From positions 3,658,001 through 3,722,000 of the forward strand of contig NZ_AP022671.1 of the NCBI RefSeq assembly GCF_011405515.1: DNA of 64,000 nucleotides, written 5' to 3'. Each line of letters opens with the position of its first letter. Position 1 is the first letter of the stretch. The translations under genes and the position numbers were made by a program. Shown in pieces: positions 25,955-34,118 of this stretch. The notes beneath the pieces are model-generated. The model made no database searches, was not told the origin of the DNA, and saw nothing but the letters and a program-made list of their open reading frames with translations. This DNA comes from Nitrospira sp. KM1 (GTDB taxonomy: Bacteria; Nitrospirota; Nitrospiria; Nitrospirales; Nitrospiraceae).

Positions 25955-26239
25955 ATGACAGAACGAATCCGTGTGACCGACCCTGAGAAACTTGCACTGC
26001 TGTATGAACGGTTCCGCGATGTGTGCCTGGTCGAAAAGGAGGTATGGAAGGAGATCTTCATGCCCAGGGAGGTGACGGGAGGGCCCGTGCGCACGAATGT
26101 TCAGGACCGGTATGATGTGGAGATCGATGATGCACAGGTCGAAGACGCGCTGGATGCCAATATACCCCGCGGGGCACCGGCGCTGGGAGCTGCGATCCAG
26201 GAATACCGGGACCACATCGCATTCTTCAGGAAAATATGA
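25955..26239 (+). CDS. 94-aa cytoplasmic protein of unknown function
   Basis: Starts MTERIRVTDPEKLALLYERF at the ATG at 25955, which follows AGGGGTG; an upstream in-frame ATG at 25922 is less likely. The protein is acidic and mixed helix/strand (DRYDVEIDDAQVEDALDANI), ending EYRDHIAFFRKI. No signal peptide or membrane helix. It is convergent with the glutathione peroxidase gene, 3 bases apart. No family recognised. Confidence 0.6.
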   Translation: MTERIRVTDPEKLALLYERFRDVCLVEKEVWKEIFMPREVTGGPVRTNVQDRYDVEIDDAQVEDALDANIPRGAPALGAAIQEYRDHIAFFRKI

Positions 26240-26242
26240 CGG

Positions 26243-26833
26243 TTACTTTTCCGCCAATACCCGCTCAACCTCTTTGACCACTTCCGGAGAAAGCGGTTTT
26301 GTCCGGTGTGCGAAGCGGGCTACGACATTGCCGGACCGGTCGACCAGGTACTTTTGAAAGTTCCACTCGACCTCGCCAGGGAATGCAGTTTGTTCGGTCA
26401 GGTACTGATACAGCGGATGCTTGTCGGAGCCCTTCACGCTGATCTTGCCGAAGAGCGGGAAGCTCACGCTGTATTTGGTGAGACAGAACCCTTTGATTTC
26501 CGCATTGGTCCCCGGTTCCTGTTGCCCGAAATTATTGGCAGGAAACGCGAGGACTTCAAAACCACGCTCGTGATACTGCTCGTAAATGGTTTCGAGATCG
26601 GTGTATTGGGGCGTGTTTCCGCAAAAGCTCGCGGTGTTCACCACCAGAAGCACTTTGCCCTTGTATTGCCCAAGATTGACCGGTTTCCCGTCGATGTCCT
26701 CCATCGTGAAATCGTACAGACTCGTGGTCTTGGCTGCCATGAGAAGTCCTTCCTCCGCCGCGTGACCTTCAGGGAGGCCGGTCAGAAGTCCGATGCCTAA
26801 AGCGAGCACTGTGACCACCGCCTCGAACCTCAT
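26243..26833 (-). CDS. exported glutathione peroxidase-family protein
   Basis: A 196-aa thioredoxin-fold peroxidase. A signal peptide (1-25, cleaved after GHA) puts it in the periplasm, unusual beside the cytoplasmic BtuE type. The active-site cysteine is in VNTASFCGNTPQY, and the Gln and Trp of the catalytic set appear in FPANNFGQQEPG and EWNFQKYLVDRSG. Cys rather than selenocysteine implies a thioredoxin-linked peroxidase. GGGGAGG precedes the ATG. It lies 29 bases downstream of htpX on the same strand, possibly a stress operon. Confidence 0.9.
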   Translation of the reverse strand: MRFEAVVTVLALGIGLLTGLPEGHAAEEGLLMAAKTTSLYDFTMEDIDGKPVNLGQYKGKVLLVVNTASFCGNTPQYTDLETIYEQYHERGFEVLAFPANNFGQQEPGTNAEIKGFCLTKYSVSFPLFGKISVKGSDKHPLYQYLTEQTAFPGEVEWNFQKYLVDRSGNVVARFAHRTKPLSPEVVKEVERVLAEK

Positions 26834-26862
26834 GACGACCTCCCCGTGGTGAATGTGATGCC

Positions 26863-27777
26863 TTACAGTTGCTCCAGAGCGGCTATCCGCTCTTCAATGG
26901 GGGGATGCGTGGCAAACAAATGCATCACCCCTGACGACGTGCCTGAAATTTTCATCGTCGCCAGTGCATCCTGATTCGAATATTCGAATTGAGCGCGTTT
27001 CACCCACCGGTCGATGCCCTGCAGCGCACCGATCATCGATTGCTTGCCGTAGACCCTGGCGGAAAACGCGTCCGCAGCATATTCGCGCCGCCGTGAATGC
27101 CAACTTACGACGAGCATGGCCAGGAATGACAGCACGATCTGTAAAAAGATATACGTCACGAACGCCAGAATTGGATTTCCGGCTGTATTGCCTTCTTCAC
27201 GATCCGACGGCTGTCCGACGATATTCGACAGGAAGTTGCTGATGTAATGCACGAACGTGTTCATCAACCCGGCCAGGATGGTCGTAGTGAACATGTCTCC
27301 ATTGAACACGTGGCCCATTTCGTGGGCCAGCACCGCCTTGACTTCCTCTTCCTTGAGGTTCTGCAACAGACCAGTCGATACCGCGACCATTGAATTGTTC
27401 TTACTCGGCCCGGTGGCGAAGGCGTTGGGGTCCGGAGACTGATACACCCAGACCTCCGGCATTGTGATCTGCAGGCGCTCGGAGATTTCCCTCACAGAAC
27501 CATAGATCACCTGTTCGGCATGCGAGCGCGGCTGCGTGATCTGCTGGCAGTCGAGCATGGCCCTGGCCATCTGTTTGGAGAAGGCCAAGCTGATAAAGGC
27601 GCCGCCAAAGCCGATCACGAGAGACCATACGAGGAGCTGCTGATTGAAGACCCCTCGGACGTCAATCCCGAATGCCGGCAGAACCGCATTGATGAGCAGG
27701 TTCGCGGTAAATGACAGGGTGATGTAGATGAGAAAGTTCGCGATCAGAAACAGCCCGATACCTTTGATCCACTTCAT
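26863..27777 (-). CDS. htpX: HtpX-type membrane zinc metalloprotease
   Basis: A 304-aa M48-family protease of the inner membrane. Two N-terminal helices (about 4-25 and 47-68), the zinc motif HEMGH with the following VFNGD, further hydrophobic segments and the downstream glutamate in RRREYAADAFSARVYG complete the active site. It degrades misfolded membrane proteins alongside FtsH. A strong AAGGAGGA precedes the ATG. The glutathione peroxidase gene follows, fitting an envelope-stress unit. Confidence 0.94.
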   Translation of the reverse strand: MKWIKGIGLFLIANFLIYITLSFTANLLINAVLPAFGIDVRGVFNQQLLVWSLVIGFGGAFISLAFSKQMARAMLDCQQITQPRSHAEQVIYGSVREISERLQITMPEVWVYQSPDPNAFATGPSKNNSMVAVSTGLLQNLKEEEVKAVLAHEMGHVFNGDMFTTTILAGLMNTFVHYISNFLSNIVGQPSDREEGNTAGNPILAFVTYIFLQIVLSFLAMLVVSWHSRRREYAADAFSARVYGKQSMIGALQGIDRWVKRAQFEYSNQDALATMKISGTSSGVMHLFATHPPIEERIAALEQL

Positions 27778-27953
27778 CGAAAATCCTCCTTGCCCAACCG
27801 GCGCGCTCGTGGGTTTACAGACGAGCTGTTGGTGGGACTATTATACAATACCGACAGTCGGCACGTTCTACAAATAATCCCTTCACCCGAAAGGTCAAGC
27901 AGGGGCAGGGCTGATTGACCCGGTGGCGGCTTCCTGTTAGAACCTTCTCATCT

Positions 27954-28385
27954 ATGAAGCTCACGAAGTGCCTGGCCGCAGCCTTATTGATGACCGCGCC
28001 CTTCGTCATGACGTCGTTGAGTCATGCCACGGAGCCGGTCAAGCTCGGCCCGCCGGTCGTGGTCCCGGCAAGTGCCGACGGCGTTCAACGGATGAAGGTG
28101 ATCCTGGACAGCTACTCTTATCAACCTGACCACTTGGTCGTGGAAGCAGGGAAGCCAGTAGAGTTAACACTGACGAGCGTCACGACCATCACCCCGCACA
28201 ATTTTATCATCAAAGACCCGGCCGGAAGTCTATCCGTGGAAAGCGACGTGAGTGCCGGCAAGACAGTGATCGTCACGTTCACGCCGACGAGACCCGGATC
28301 ATTCGACATCTACTGCGACAAACGACTCTGGCCGTTTCCGAGCCATCGCGACAAGGGCATGGAAGGCAAGCTCGAAGTCAAATAG
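27954..28385 (+). CDS. periplasmic cupredoxin with type 1 copper ligands
   Basis: A 143-aa protein (start MKLTKCLAAALLMTA at 27954; an upstream in-frame ATG exists). The signal peptide ends SHATE. The cupredoxin core has the first His in TITPHNFII and the second ligand group in DIYCDKRLWPFPSHRDKGME (Cys, His and Met), so a His-Cys-His-Met site is complete. Likely a small electron carrier or copper-binding protein. The next gene, squalene-synthase-like, begins 59 bases after its stop. No strong Shine-Dalgarno is seen. Confidence 0.82.
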   Translation: MKLTKCLAAALLMTAPFVMTSLSHATEPVKLGPPVVVPASADGVQRMKVILDSYSYQPDHLVVEAGKPVELTLTSVTTITPHNFIIKDPAGSLSVESDVSAGKTVIVTFTPTRPGSFDIYCDKRLWPFPSHRDKGMEGKLEVK

Positions 28386-28444
28386 GTGCGGCCACGAGCA
28401 CAGAGCCCTCCAAGTCTCACCTGCTTCGCGATCTGCTGAAGCGT

Positions 28445-29434
28445 GTGTCACGCCTGTTTTATACGACGTTAGCCGTTGTGCCATCGGACGTGCGGGATCA
28501 GGTCGGTCTCGCCTATCTGTTCGCTCGCGCAGCCGACACGATCGCGGACACCGATCTCATCGATCGGCCGAGACGGTTGGACTACCTGGCCCGCCTCAGA
28601 TCGCAATTTACCAGCGATGACATTTCCTGGACGGAAGTACGCGAGATTCAACAAGCCGTCGCGCCCTTGCAACGTGATTCTGCCGAACTCACTCTACTCG
28701 AACGGCTGGACGATTGTTTCCGCCTCTTTCTGGACTTTTTCCCGGACGACAGACGTCGAGTGCGGCGTTTGATGGCGACGCTGACCCAGGGCATGGAAAT
28801 GGATTTGACCGTGTTCCCCGGCCAATCGGTCGGAGAACTCGTTGCGCTGAAGACAGCCGATGAACTCGACCGCTATACCTACTACGTGGCGGGATGCGTC
28901 GGAGAATTTTGGACCGATCTCATGTGCGCGCACCGAAAAGCGCTGTCATCGTGGGACATCGCGCAGATGTCGGAAACTGGCGTACGCTTTGGCAAAGGAT
29001 TGCAGCTCACGAACATCCTGAAGGACATTTCCCATGACCTTCGGAAAGGGCGTTGTTACATACCCGAAACCATGCTCTCTGAAGCCGGTCTGAAGCCGGC
29101 AGACTTGCTGGATGCACAGTGCCTACCTGCCCTGCGCCCCGTGCTGCGGAAGCTGGCCCGAACGGCCGTCGAGCATCTTGATCAAGGATGGGCGTATACG
29201 ATGAGCGTTCCTCGACATGAGATCCGCCTGCGACTTTCCTGTATGTGGCCGATATTGTCGGCCGGTGAATCGCTCAAGCTGATCATGAATGCTCCGGATT
29301 TGCTGGACCCGTCGGTCAAGGTCAAGATTCCCCGAAACAAGGTGTATCAAATCATTGCGTTGACAATGTTGACCGGCGCATGTGGGTACGTCGGCACCGC
29401 GTATTGGGGACAGTTGCGCAAGTACATCATCTAG
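28445..29434 (+). CDS. squalene/phytoene synthase family protein
   Basis: A 329-aa isoprenoid head-to-head condensing enzyme. Both Mg-diphosphate motifs are present: D31TIAD35 and D194ISHD198 within LQLTNILKDISHDLRKGRCY, together with GMEMDL and YTYYVAGCVGE. The GTG at 28445 falls inside the conserved N-terminus: the preceding codons read LLRDLLKRV, which matches what family members carry before SR-FY. So the real start is probably upstream with a rare codon, or the gene uses this internal GTG. Product is likely squalene, a hopanoid precursor, but phytoene-type activity is not excluded. Confidence 0.86.
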   Translation: MSRLFYTTLAVVPSDVRDQVGLAYLFARAADTIADTDLIDRPRRLDYLARLRSQFTSDDISWTEVREIQQAVAPLQRDSAELTLLERLDDCFRLFLDFFPDDRRRVRRLMATLTQGMEMDLTVFPGQSVGELVALKTADELDRYTYYVAGCVGEFWTDLMCAHRKALSSWDIAQMSETGVRFGKGLQLTNILKDISHDLRKGRCYIPETMLSEAGLKPADLLDAQCLPALRPVLRKLARTAVEHLDQGWAYTMSVPRHEIRLRLSCMWPILSAGESLKLIMNAPDLLDPSVKVKIPRNKVYQIIALTMLTGACGYVGTAYWGQLRKYII

Positions 29435-29459
29435 AGCTGAAAAAGGAACGGTGCATCCG

Positions 29460-30320
29460 ATGGGTTCGTGGTCGCAGCGGCTCGCCAGGACTCAGGCGAT
29501 CATGTCGGCGGCATGGCAGATACTCCGGGCTGATCCAGCGTTGCTCATCTTTCCAATCATGTCGTCGGTCTGTTTGCTGCTGCTCGCCGCGCTGTGGGCG
29601 TTCCCTGCGCTGATGAATCTCTTGATGGATGGCTCGGCTCGCCAAACGACGCCATCGAACGATGTGCCGTCCTACGTCGGGTTGTTTGTCTTTTATGTGG
29701 TGACGTACGGGGCAGGAGTCTTCTTCAATGCTGCGCTCGCGTCCTGCGTGCTGCGCAGGCTTGCGGGTAAGCCGTCCTCGGTCCTGGACGGTTTACGTGA
29801 TGCACTTTCCTGCACGGTGCAGATTCTCGGGTGGGCCGTGATTGCTGCGACGGTCGGCACGGTGCTGAAGGCCTTGGAGCGGCGGTCCGGGTTTCTCGGT
29901 GGCATGGTCGTCAGGATGATCGGATTGGCCTGGAGCGTCGCGACGTTTCTGGTCGTGCCGATATTGGTTGCCGAGCGCAAGGGGCCGGTCGAGGCGGTCG
30001 AGGAATCGGTGGCGCTGTTACGCCGGACGTGGGGGGAAAACTTGTTGTCCGGAATCGGGTTCGGGCTCCTCTCCTTTTTATGGGCAATTCCTGGAGCATT
30101 TGTCCTTGTGGTCGGCGCCGGCATGATCCCATCGCGTCCAGTCGCCGCGATGGTCGTGATGGCACTGGCATTGTTGTACTTCCCCTCGCTCTGGCTGATC
30201 CTCTCGACGATGTCCACGATCTTCGATGTCGTGCTGTATCGGTATGCGCGGCTCGGGATGGTCACTCCCGGTTTCGATCGCGAATTGCTCGAATCTTCAT
30301 TTGTCAAAAAACCTGCATAG
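29460..30320 (+). CDS. DUF6159-like multi-pass membrane protein
   Basis: A 286-aa protein with about six hydrophobic segments. The start MGSWSQRLARTQAIMSAAWQ, the segment ADPALLIFPIMSSVCLLLL and the loop VPILVAERKGPVEAVEESVA followed by LLRRTWGENL are typical of DUF6159/YihY-like proteins. AAAAGGAAC lies before both the ATG and a nearby in-frame GTG at 29451. It begins 25 bases after the squalene-synthase-like gene, so they may form one unit. Role unknown. Confidence 0.75.
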   Translation: MGSWSQRLARTQAIMSAAWQILRADPALLIFPIMSSVCLLLLAALWAFPALMNLLMDGSARQTTPSNDVPSYVGLFVFYVVTYGAGVFFNAALASCVLRRLAGKPSSVLDGLRDALSCTVQILGWAVIAATVGTVLKALERRSGFLGGMVVRMIGLAWSVATFLVVPILVAERKGPVEAVEESVALLRRTWGENLLSGIGFGLLSFLWAIPGAFVLVVGAGMIPSRPVAAMVVMALALLYFPSLWLILSTMSTIFDVVLYRYARLGMVTPGFDRELLESSFVKKPA

Positions 30321-30480
30321 GGCGTTGGTCTCGACCGGGCCAAGATGGAGTGGGGGGGGGACAAGCTGTACCCTGGATGCTCCGTCACGACCTCGTCGAG
30401 TGACTGAGGAATAGAGTGGAGATATCGAGCAGGCGCTGAGAATGAAACGAACTGCGCCCTCGCTGGATGCCGGAAGCGAG

Positions 30481-30777
30481 TTATTTTTTCTGCGGCCCCA
30501 GAATCTTATCTCCCTTTTTGAACACGGCGTAGATGGCCTGCGACGGACAGGCATCCAGGCACAGCCGGCAGCTCTCGAGACAACGGGAAGGGTCGAACTT
30601 GTAAGGCGGTGTCGAGAGCCAGGCTCCGGTGGGACAAATCGGAACGCAGATCGCTTGGTGCAGACACCGGTCGGGATGGCGAACAAGGTGATCGCGGGTG
30701 ACCATCATGGGCTTGACTCCTTCGAAGAGACCTTGCGAGAAGATCTCGAACATATTTTTTTCAGGCAAACTGCTCAC
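30481..30777 (-). CDS. ferredoxin-like protein with seven cluster cysteines
   Basis: A 98-aa protein. The GTG at 30777 overlaps the stop of the previous gene (GTGA) and has AAGGAG at a good distance. Two Fe-S motifs are visible: C38-x5-C44-x3-C48-P, where the usual second cysteine is Gln41, and C66-x3-C70-x2-C73-x3-C77-P, which has one extra residue in its first gap. This suggests one three-cysteine site (possibly [3Fe-4S]) plus one [4Fe-4S] site. Last gene of a four-gene minus-strand cluster. Partner unknown. Confidence 0.82.
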   Translation of the reverse strand: MSSLPEKNMFEIFSQGLFEGVKPMMVTRDHLVRHPDRCLHQAICVPICPTGAWLSTPPYKFDPSRCLESCRLCLDACPSQAIYAVFKKGDKILGPQKK

Positions 30778-31187
30778 TCCCACTCCTTGACGAGGTCTTT
30801 CAGCCGGTTCTTCAATTCCGGAATCTGCTGGAGATTGTTCTGAATGGCGCCGAGAATCTTCTCAACACGCGCCGCTTTCAGCGCCTCCCGGTCTTTCTGT
30901 TCCAGGTGATCAAATTCTGCATACGCGTCACGATGCTTCGCTTCGAGATGCTGTCGGGCGACCGCGAGTGTTTCACCCAATTCATAGGGCTCGGTCATCA
31001 TCGGGGGGGCGACTGTGAACGTTCCGTCGGTAAAAACAATTGCCGCGGCGCCCTGCTTGCCCTTGAGGGCGATGACAGCCTGAATCGTTTTTCCGTTCAA
31101 GGCCTCCCAACTAGCCAATAAACCGGGAAATTTCTTCATGAAGGCGACTTTTTGCAAGTTGGCCTTCCATTTGTCCTCAACAGCCAT
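30774..31187 (-). CDS. 137-aa cytoplasmic protein in the Fe-S cluster
   Basis: The ATG at 31187 (MAVEDKWKANLQKVAFMKKF) has AGGAC upstream. The N-terminal half is mixed beta (LLASWEALNGKTIQAVIALK, AAAIVFTDGTFTVAPPMM). The C-terminal half is long charged helix (HREDAYAEF-like region, then EQKDREALKAARVEKILGAI). There are no cysteines, so it does not bind a cluster itself. It lies 14 bases after the [2Fe-2S] gene and overlaps the seven-cysteine ferredoxin gene. No family recognised; a partner for the two ferredoxins is plausible. Confidence 0.7.
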   Translation of the reverse strand: MAVEDKWKANLQKVAFMKKFPGLLASWEALNGKTIQAVIALKGKQGAAAIVFTDGTFTVAPPMMTEPYELGETLAVARQHLEAKHRDAYAEFDHLEQKDREALKAARVEKILGAIQNNLQQIPELKNRLKDLVKEWE

Positions 31188-31201
31188 GTTGTCCTGGGAC
31201 G

Positions 31202-31552
31202 CTACGTGTTTAGCGGAGGGAGCTTTGCCGGGGCCGGATGATCGGGCATGATCAGACGCGTCACCACTTCGCCACGCATCACATGACGCTCCATAATCTC
31301 CGTCACGTCGGCAGTGGAGGTCACTGTGTACCAGATGCCTTCCGGATAGACCACCACGCTGGGTCCTTCGGCGCAATGGTCGAGGCAGCCGGCTTTGTTG
31401 GCCCGAACGATATTTTTCAGATTCAGGCGTTTGGTTTCCTGCTTGAAGTGGGCGTGCAGCGCTTCCGATCCCAGTTTTGCGCAGCTCCCGCGAGGATCGT
31501 CGGGGCCGCGCTGATTCGTACAGACAAAAATATGACGTTTGAAGGATGGCAC
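31202..31552 (-). CDS. thioredoxin-like [2Fe-2S] ferredoxin
   Basis: A 116-aa protein of the Shethna/Aquifex type. The four cluster cysteines are C11 (HIFVCTNQRG), C24 (DPRGSCAKLG) and C56/C60 (ANKAGCLDHCAEGPSVVVYP), in the spacing of this family. A GTG start at 31552 with GGAG five bases before is the only one giving a complete N-terminus. It donates or accepts single electrons in the cytoplasm. It is flanked on both sides by genes of the same cluster. Confidence 0.92.
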   Translation of the reverse strand: MPSFKRHIFVCTNQRGPDDPRGSCAKLGSEALHAHFKQETKRLNLKNIVRANKAGCLDHCAEGPSVVVYPEGIWYTVTSTADVTEIMERHVMRGEVVTRLIMPDHPAPAKLPPLNT

Positions 31553-31564
31553 GAACGCTCCGTG

Positions 31565-31948
31565 TTAGGCCCGCATCGTCGTGGCCTGAAAGCGATCGAT
31601 CAGTTGTTTGACCTCTGCGGCGCTCAAGAGTTGCGACTGTCCGCCGGATCCGCCCAATATGGCAACGATTTCACGCAGACGAAGCGTGGCGCGTTGAAAC
31701 GCGTCGCCGTTCGAGAGCTCCGATTGCTGGCCTGCAGCAAGTTTTTCATGCTCCATCCCAATGTCCCGGAAATCACGTTGAAGGTTCTTTTGCATGGAGC
31801 AGGGCTCGCAATACCATTTCGGACTCTGATCGCTCGAAGGGGACAGGCGGTCGTAAGACCTCCCGAAAAAATCCTTGCCAAGCGAAAGCTTCATCAACGA
31901 GATGCCGCTTGCATTGCAGGCATTACAGGATCCCGACGCTGGGCTCAT
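31565..31948 (-). CDS. 127-aa protein with two CxxC pairs
   Basis: The ATG at 31948 follows GGAGGA at good spacing; the ORF could extend far upstream but without supporting signals. The cysteines form SGSCNACNASGISL near residue 8 and WYCEPCSMQKN near residue 47, fitting one zinc or Fe-S site. The C-terminal part is helical (LREIVAILGGSGGQSQLL, AAEVKQLIDRFQATTM). It begins the four-gene Fe-S cluster, 12 bases before the [2Fe-2S] ferredoxin gene. No family recognised. Confidence 0.65.
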   Translation of the reverse strand: MSPASGSCNACNASGISLMKLSLGKDFFGRSYDRLSPSSDQSPKWYCEPCSMQKNLQRDFRDIGMEHEKLAAGQQSELSNGDAFQRATLRLREIVAILGGSGGQSQLLSAAEVKQLIDRFQATTMRA

Positions 31949-32119
31949 GCCGATTCCTCCACGTAAAATGACGTGTAAAGAAGCGAATTTTACACCAGGG
32001 TCTTGCGCACTGTCCACCGAGCGGCCCTTCCGGCAAACGCGAGCCATGTTCAAATTCAGCTGCGCGGTCGATAAAATAGGCATGCGGCCAAGGAGTGAAC
32101 CAAGGATGGAGGCGAGTGC

Positions 32120-33223
32120 ATGATCATCGGGATTCCAAAGGAAATCAAAGACCACGAATTTCGAGTGAGCGTGACGCCGGAGGGTGCGAGGGCGCTCGTC
32201 CATGCCGGTCACGACGTATGGATCGAGTCAACAGCAGGAGTCGGAAGCGGGTATCTCGACGAAGAGTATGGGAAAGCGGGCGCCCGCATCGCGCAGTCGA
32301 AGGCACAGGTGTTTGAAAAAGCCGACCTGATTGCCAAGGTCAAGGAACCACTTCTTTCGGAATGCTCCCTCATGCGGCCGGGGCAAATTCTTTACACCTA
32401 TTTGCATCTTGCAGCGCTACCAGAACTGACCAGGGCGTTGCTCGCGGCCAAGGTGACCGCTGTCGGATACGAGACGATCGAAGCCAGGGACGGAACGTTG
32501 CCTATGTTGCGACCCATGAGCGAAATTGCGGGACGCATGTCGATCCAGATCGGCGCGCGCTACCTTGAAAAGATGCAGGGAGGCAGGGGGCTGCTGCTGG
32601 GGGGCGTGCCTGGTGTGGAACCGGCCCATACTGTGATCCTGGGTGCCGGCGTCGTCGGTAGCGCCGCCACGCGGATTGCTGTCGGCATGGGGGCTCGGGT
32701 GACCGTCATCAACCTCGACATCGAACGGCTGCGGTTTCTCGATGACCAGTACTTTGGCCGCGTCGTCACGCGGGCGTCGACGAAGTTGGCAATCGAGGAG
32801 GCCGTTCCCACAGCCGATCTGCTCATCGGCGCGGTGCTGGTCGCAGGAGCGCGTGCGCCAAAACTCGTTTCCCGCGAGTTGATATCACGGATGAAAGCCG
32901 GATCCGTCATTGTCGACGTGGCGGTTGACCAAGGCGGATGCATCGAAACGACTAAACCGACGACCCATTCGGAGCCCGTGTATACAGTTGACGGTGTGGT
33001 GCACTACTGCGTCGCCAACATGCCGGGGATCGTTCCGCGAACGTCGACCGATGCCTTGACCAATACCACACTCCCGTATCTGCTCCGGCTGGCCACGGAG
33101 GGCATGGAATCGACGGTTCGAACCGACCCAGGGTTCGCCAAGGGCATCAACCTGCATGATGGCAAGGTAACCTGCCGCGCCGTTGCGGAAGCACATGGCT
33201 TGCGTTTCGCCCCCTTGATGTAA
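32120..33223 (+). CDS. ald: alanine dehydrogenase
   Basis: A 367-aa NAD-dependent enzyme converting L-alanine and pyruvate plus ammonia. Family hallmarks are the start [20 protein letters not shown] with the pyruvate-binding Arg/Lys region, the segment [20 protein letters not shown] with its catalytic HLAA, and the NAD fold [20 protein letters not shown]. The signature [14 protein letters not shown] and the late [11 protein letters not shown] are intact. GGAGG lies before the ATG. It is single on its strand, followed by tRNA-Pro. Confidence 0.96.
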   Translation: MIIGIPKEIKDHEFRVSVTPEGARALVHAGHDVWIESTAGVGSGYLDEEYGKAGARIAQSKAQVFEKADLIAKVKEPLLSECSLMRPGQILYTYLHLAALPELTRALLAAKVTAVGYETIEARDGTLPMLRPMSEIAGRMSIQIGARYLEKMQGGRGLLLGGVPGVEPAHTVILGAGVVGSAATRIAVGMGARVTVINLDIERLRFLDDQYFGRVVTRASTKLAIEEAVPTADLLIGAVLVAGARAPKLVSRELISRMKAGSVIVDVAVDQGGCIETTKPTTHSEPVYTVDGVVHYCVANMPGIVPRTSTDALTNTTLPYLLRLATEGMESTVRTDPGFAKGINLHDGKVTCRAVAEAHGLRFAPLM

Positions 33224-33257
33224 GAGAATCGCGAGTCGCATCTCGGTGTAACTGGGT

Positions 33258-33334
33258 CGGGGCGTAGCGCAGCCCGGTAGCGCACTGCGTTCGGGACGCA
33301 GGGGTCGAAGGTTCAAATCCTTTCGCCCCGACCA
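33258..33334 (+). tRNA. tRNA-Pro (anticodon CGG)
   Basis: A 77-base cloverleaf. The 7-bp acceptor CGGGGCG (33258-33264) pairs with CGCCCCG (33324-33330). The D arm reads GCGC-AGCCCGGTAG-CGC. The anticodon stem CTGCG/CGCAG encloses the loop TTCGGGA, giving anticodon CGG. The T arm includes GGTTCAAATCC, and the 3' ACCA is encoded. It lies 34 bases after the alanine dehydrogenase stop. Confidence 0.96.
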
Positions 33335-33770
33335 ACCGCCGATTCCTATCGCTTCCAGCTTTTCGCAAATACACCTAAGACTTGTTTCTCACGCACACTG
33401 ATCGAAGGCGCAGTCCCCAATCGTTCGTTCAGGCCCAGCTTTCCTATATTAATGGAGGGGAGCCGTCCGGGCCCGCACTCCGTTGCTGCCGATTTGCGTC
33501 CGTTCGTGAACGCTTCGTAAACCAGTCCTATCCGCTCGGGCGTGATGGCGTAGTTGACACTTGCGACATTCGATACGATCGTTCAGTCGGATTTCGGATT
33601 CGGACAAGGCAGCGGCGTTCGTTTGTCCGTCTCGATATAAACCCGTAAAAAGTATCTGTTCATTTCTCGCGCAGAAGTGTAAAAGACGTGACGCGTTTTC
33701 ACATGTGTGAGAATATTCGTTCGTTGCCGCGGCAGGCCCGAAATCTGCGCAGTGCCGCAATGTGCATTCG
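33335..33770. other. intergenic region between tRNA-Pro and the acylphosphatase gene
   Basis: The short ORFs here on both strands have no good binding sites and biased, Arg/Ser-rich translations, so I do not call a gene. TTGACA occurs at 33554-33559 but without a convincing -10 box at 16-18 bases. I see no terminator directly after the tRNA. Confidence 0.45.
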
Positions 33771-34067
33771 ATGACCGATCCAGTTGAACCTCTCGCAATT
33801 CGCGCGATCATTTCGGTGAAGGGAAGAGTGCAGGGAGTCGGGTACCGCGCCTTTGCCCTTGGAGCGGCCTCCAGGCGTGGTTTGCGCGGAACGGTGAGAA
33901 ACCTCGAAGACGGTCGCGTGGAACTCGAAGTCGAAGGCATGAAAGAAACCATTCTCGGTCTCACTGAAGATCTAAAAATCGGGCCTCCCGCATCCCGGGT
34001 TACGGCCGTCGATATCGACTGGCACCCGGCGACGGGGCGGTTCAGCGGATTTCACATCCGGTACTAA
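33771..34067 (+). CDS. acyP: acylphosphatase
   Basis: A 98-aa enzyme that hydrolyses acyl phosphates. The signature VKGRVQGVGYRAFALG carries the phosphate-binding loop and catalytic Arg, and the catalytic Asn is in LRGTVRNLEDGRVELEVEG. It ends FSGFHIRY, as expected for the last strand. The ATG at 33771 is preferred; an in-frame GTG at 33762 is possible, and neither has a strong Shine-Dalgarno. It lies 51 bases before the sigma-factor gene on the same strand. Confidence 0.92.
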   Translation: MTDPVEPLAIRAIISVKGRVQGVGYRAFALGAASRRGLRGTVRNLEDGRVELEVEGMKETILGLTEDLKIGPPASRVTAVDIDWHPATGRFSGFHIRY

Positions 34068-34118
34068 AGCGGAAGACGGTCAAGGAGCGCAAGACCGGCA
34101 TCAGACTGGAGTGACCAC

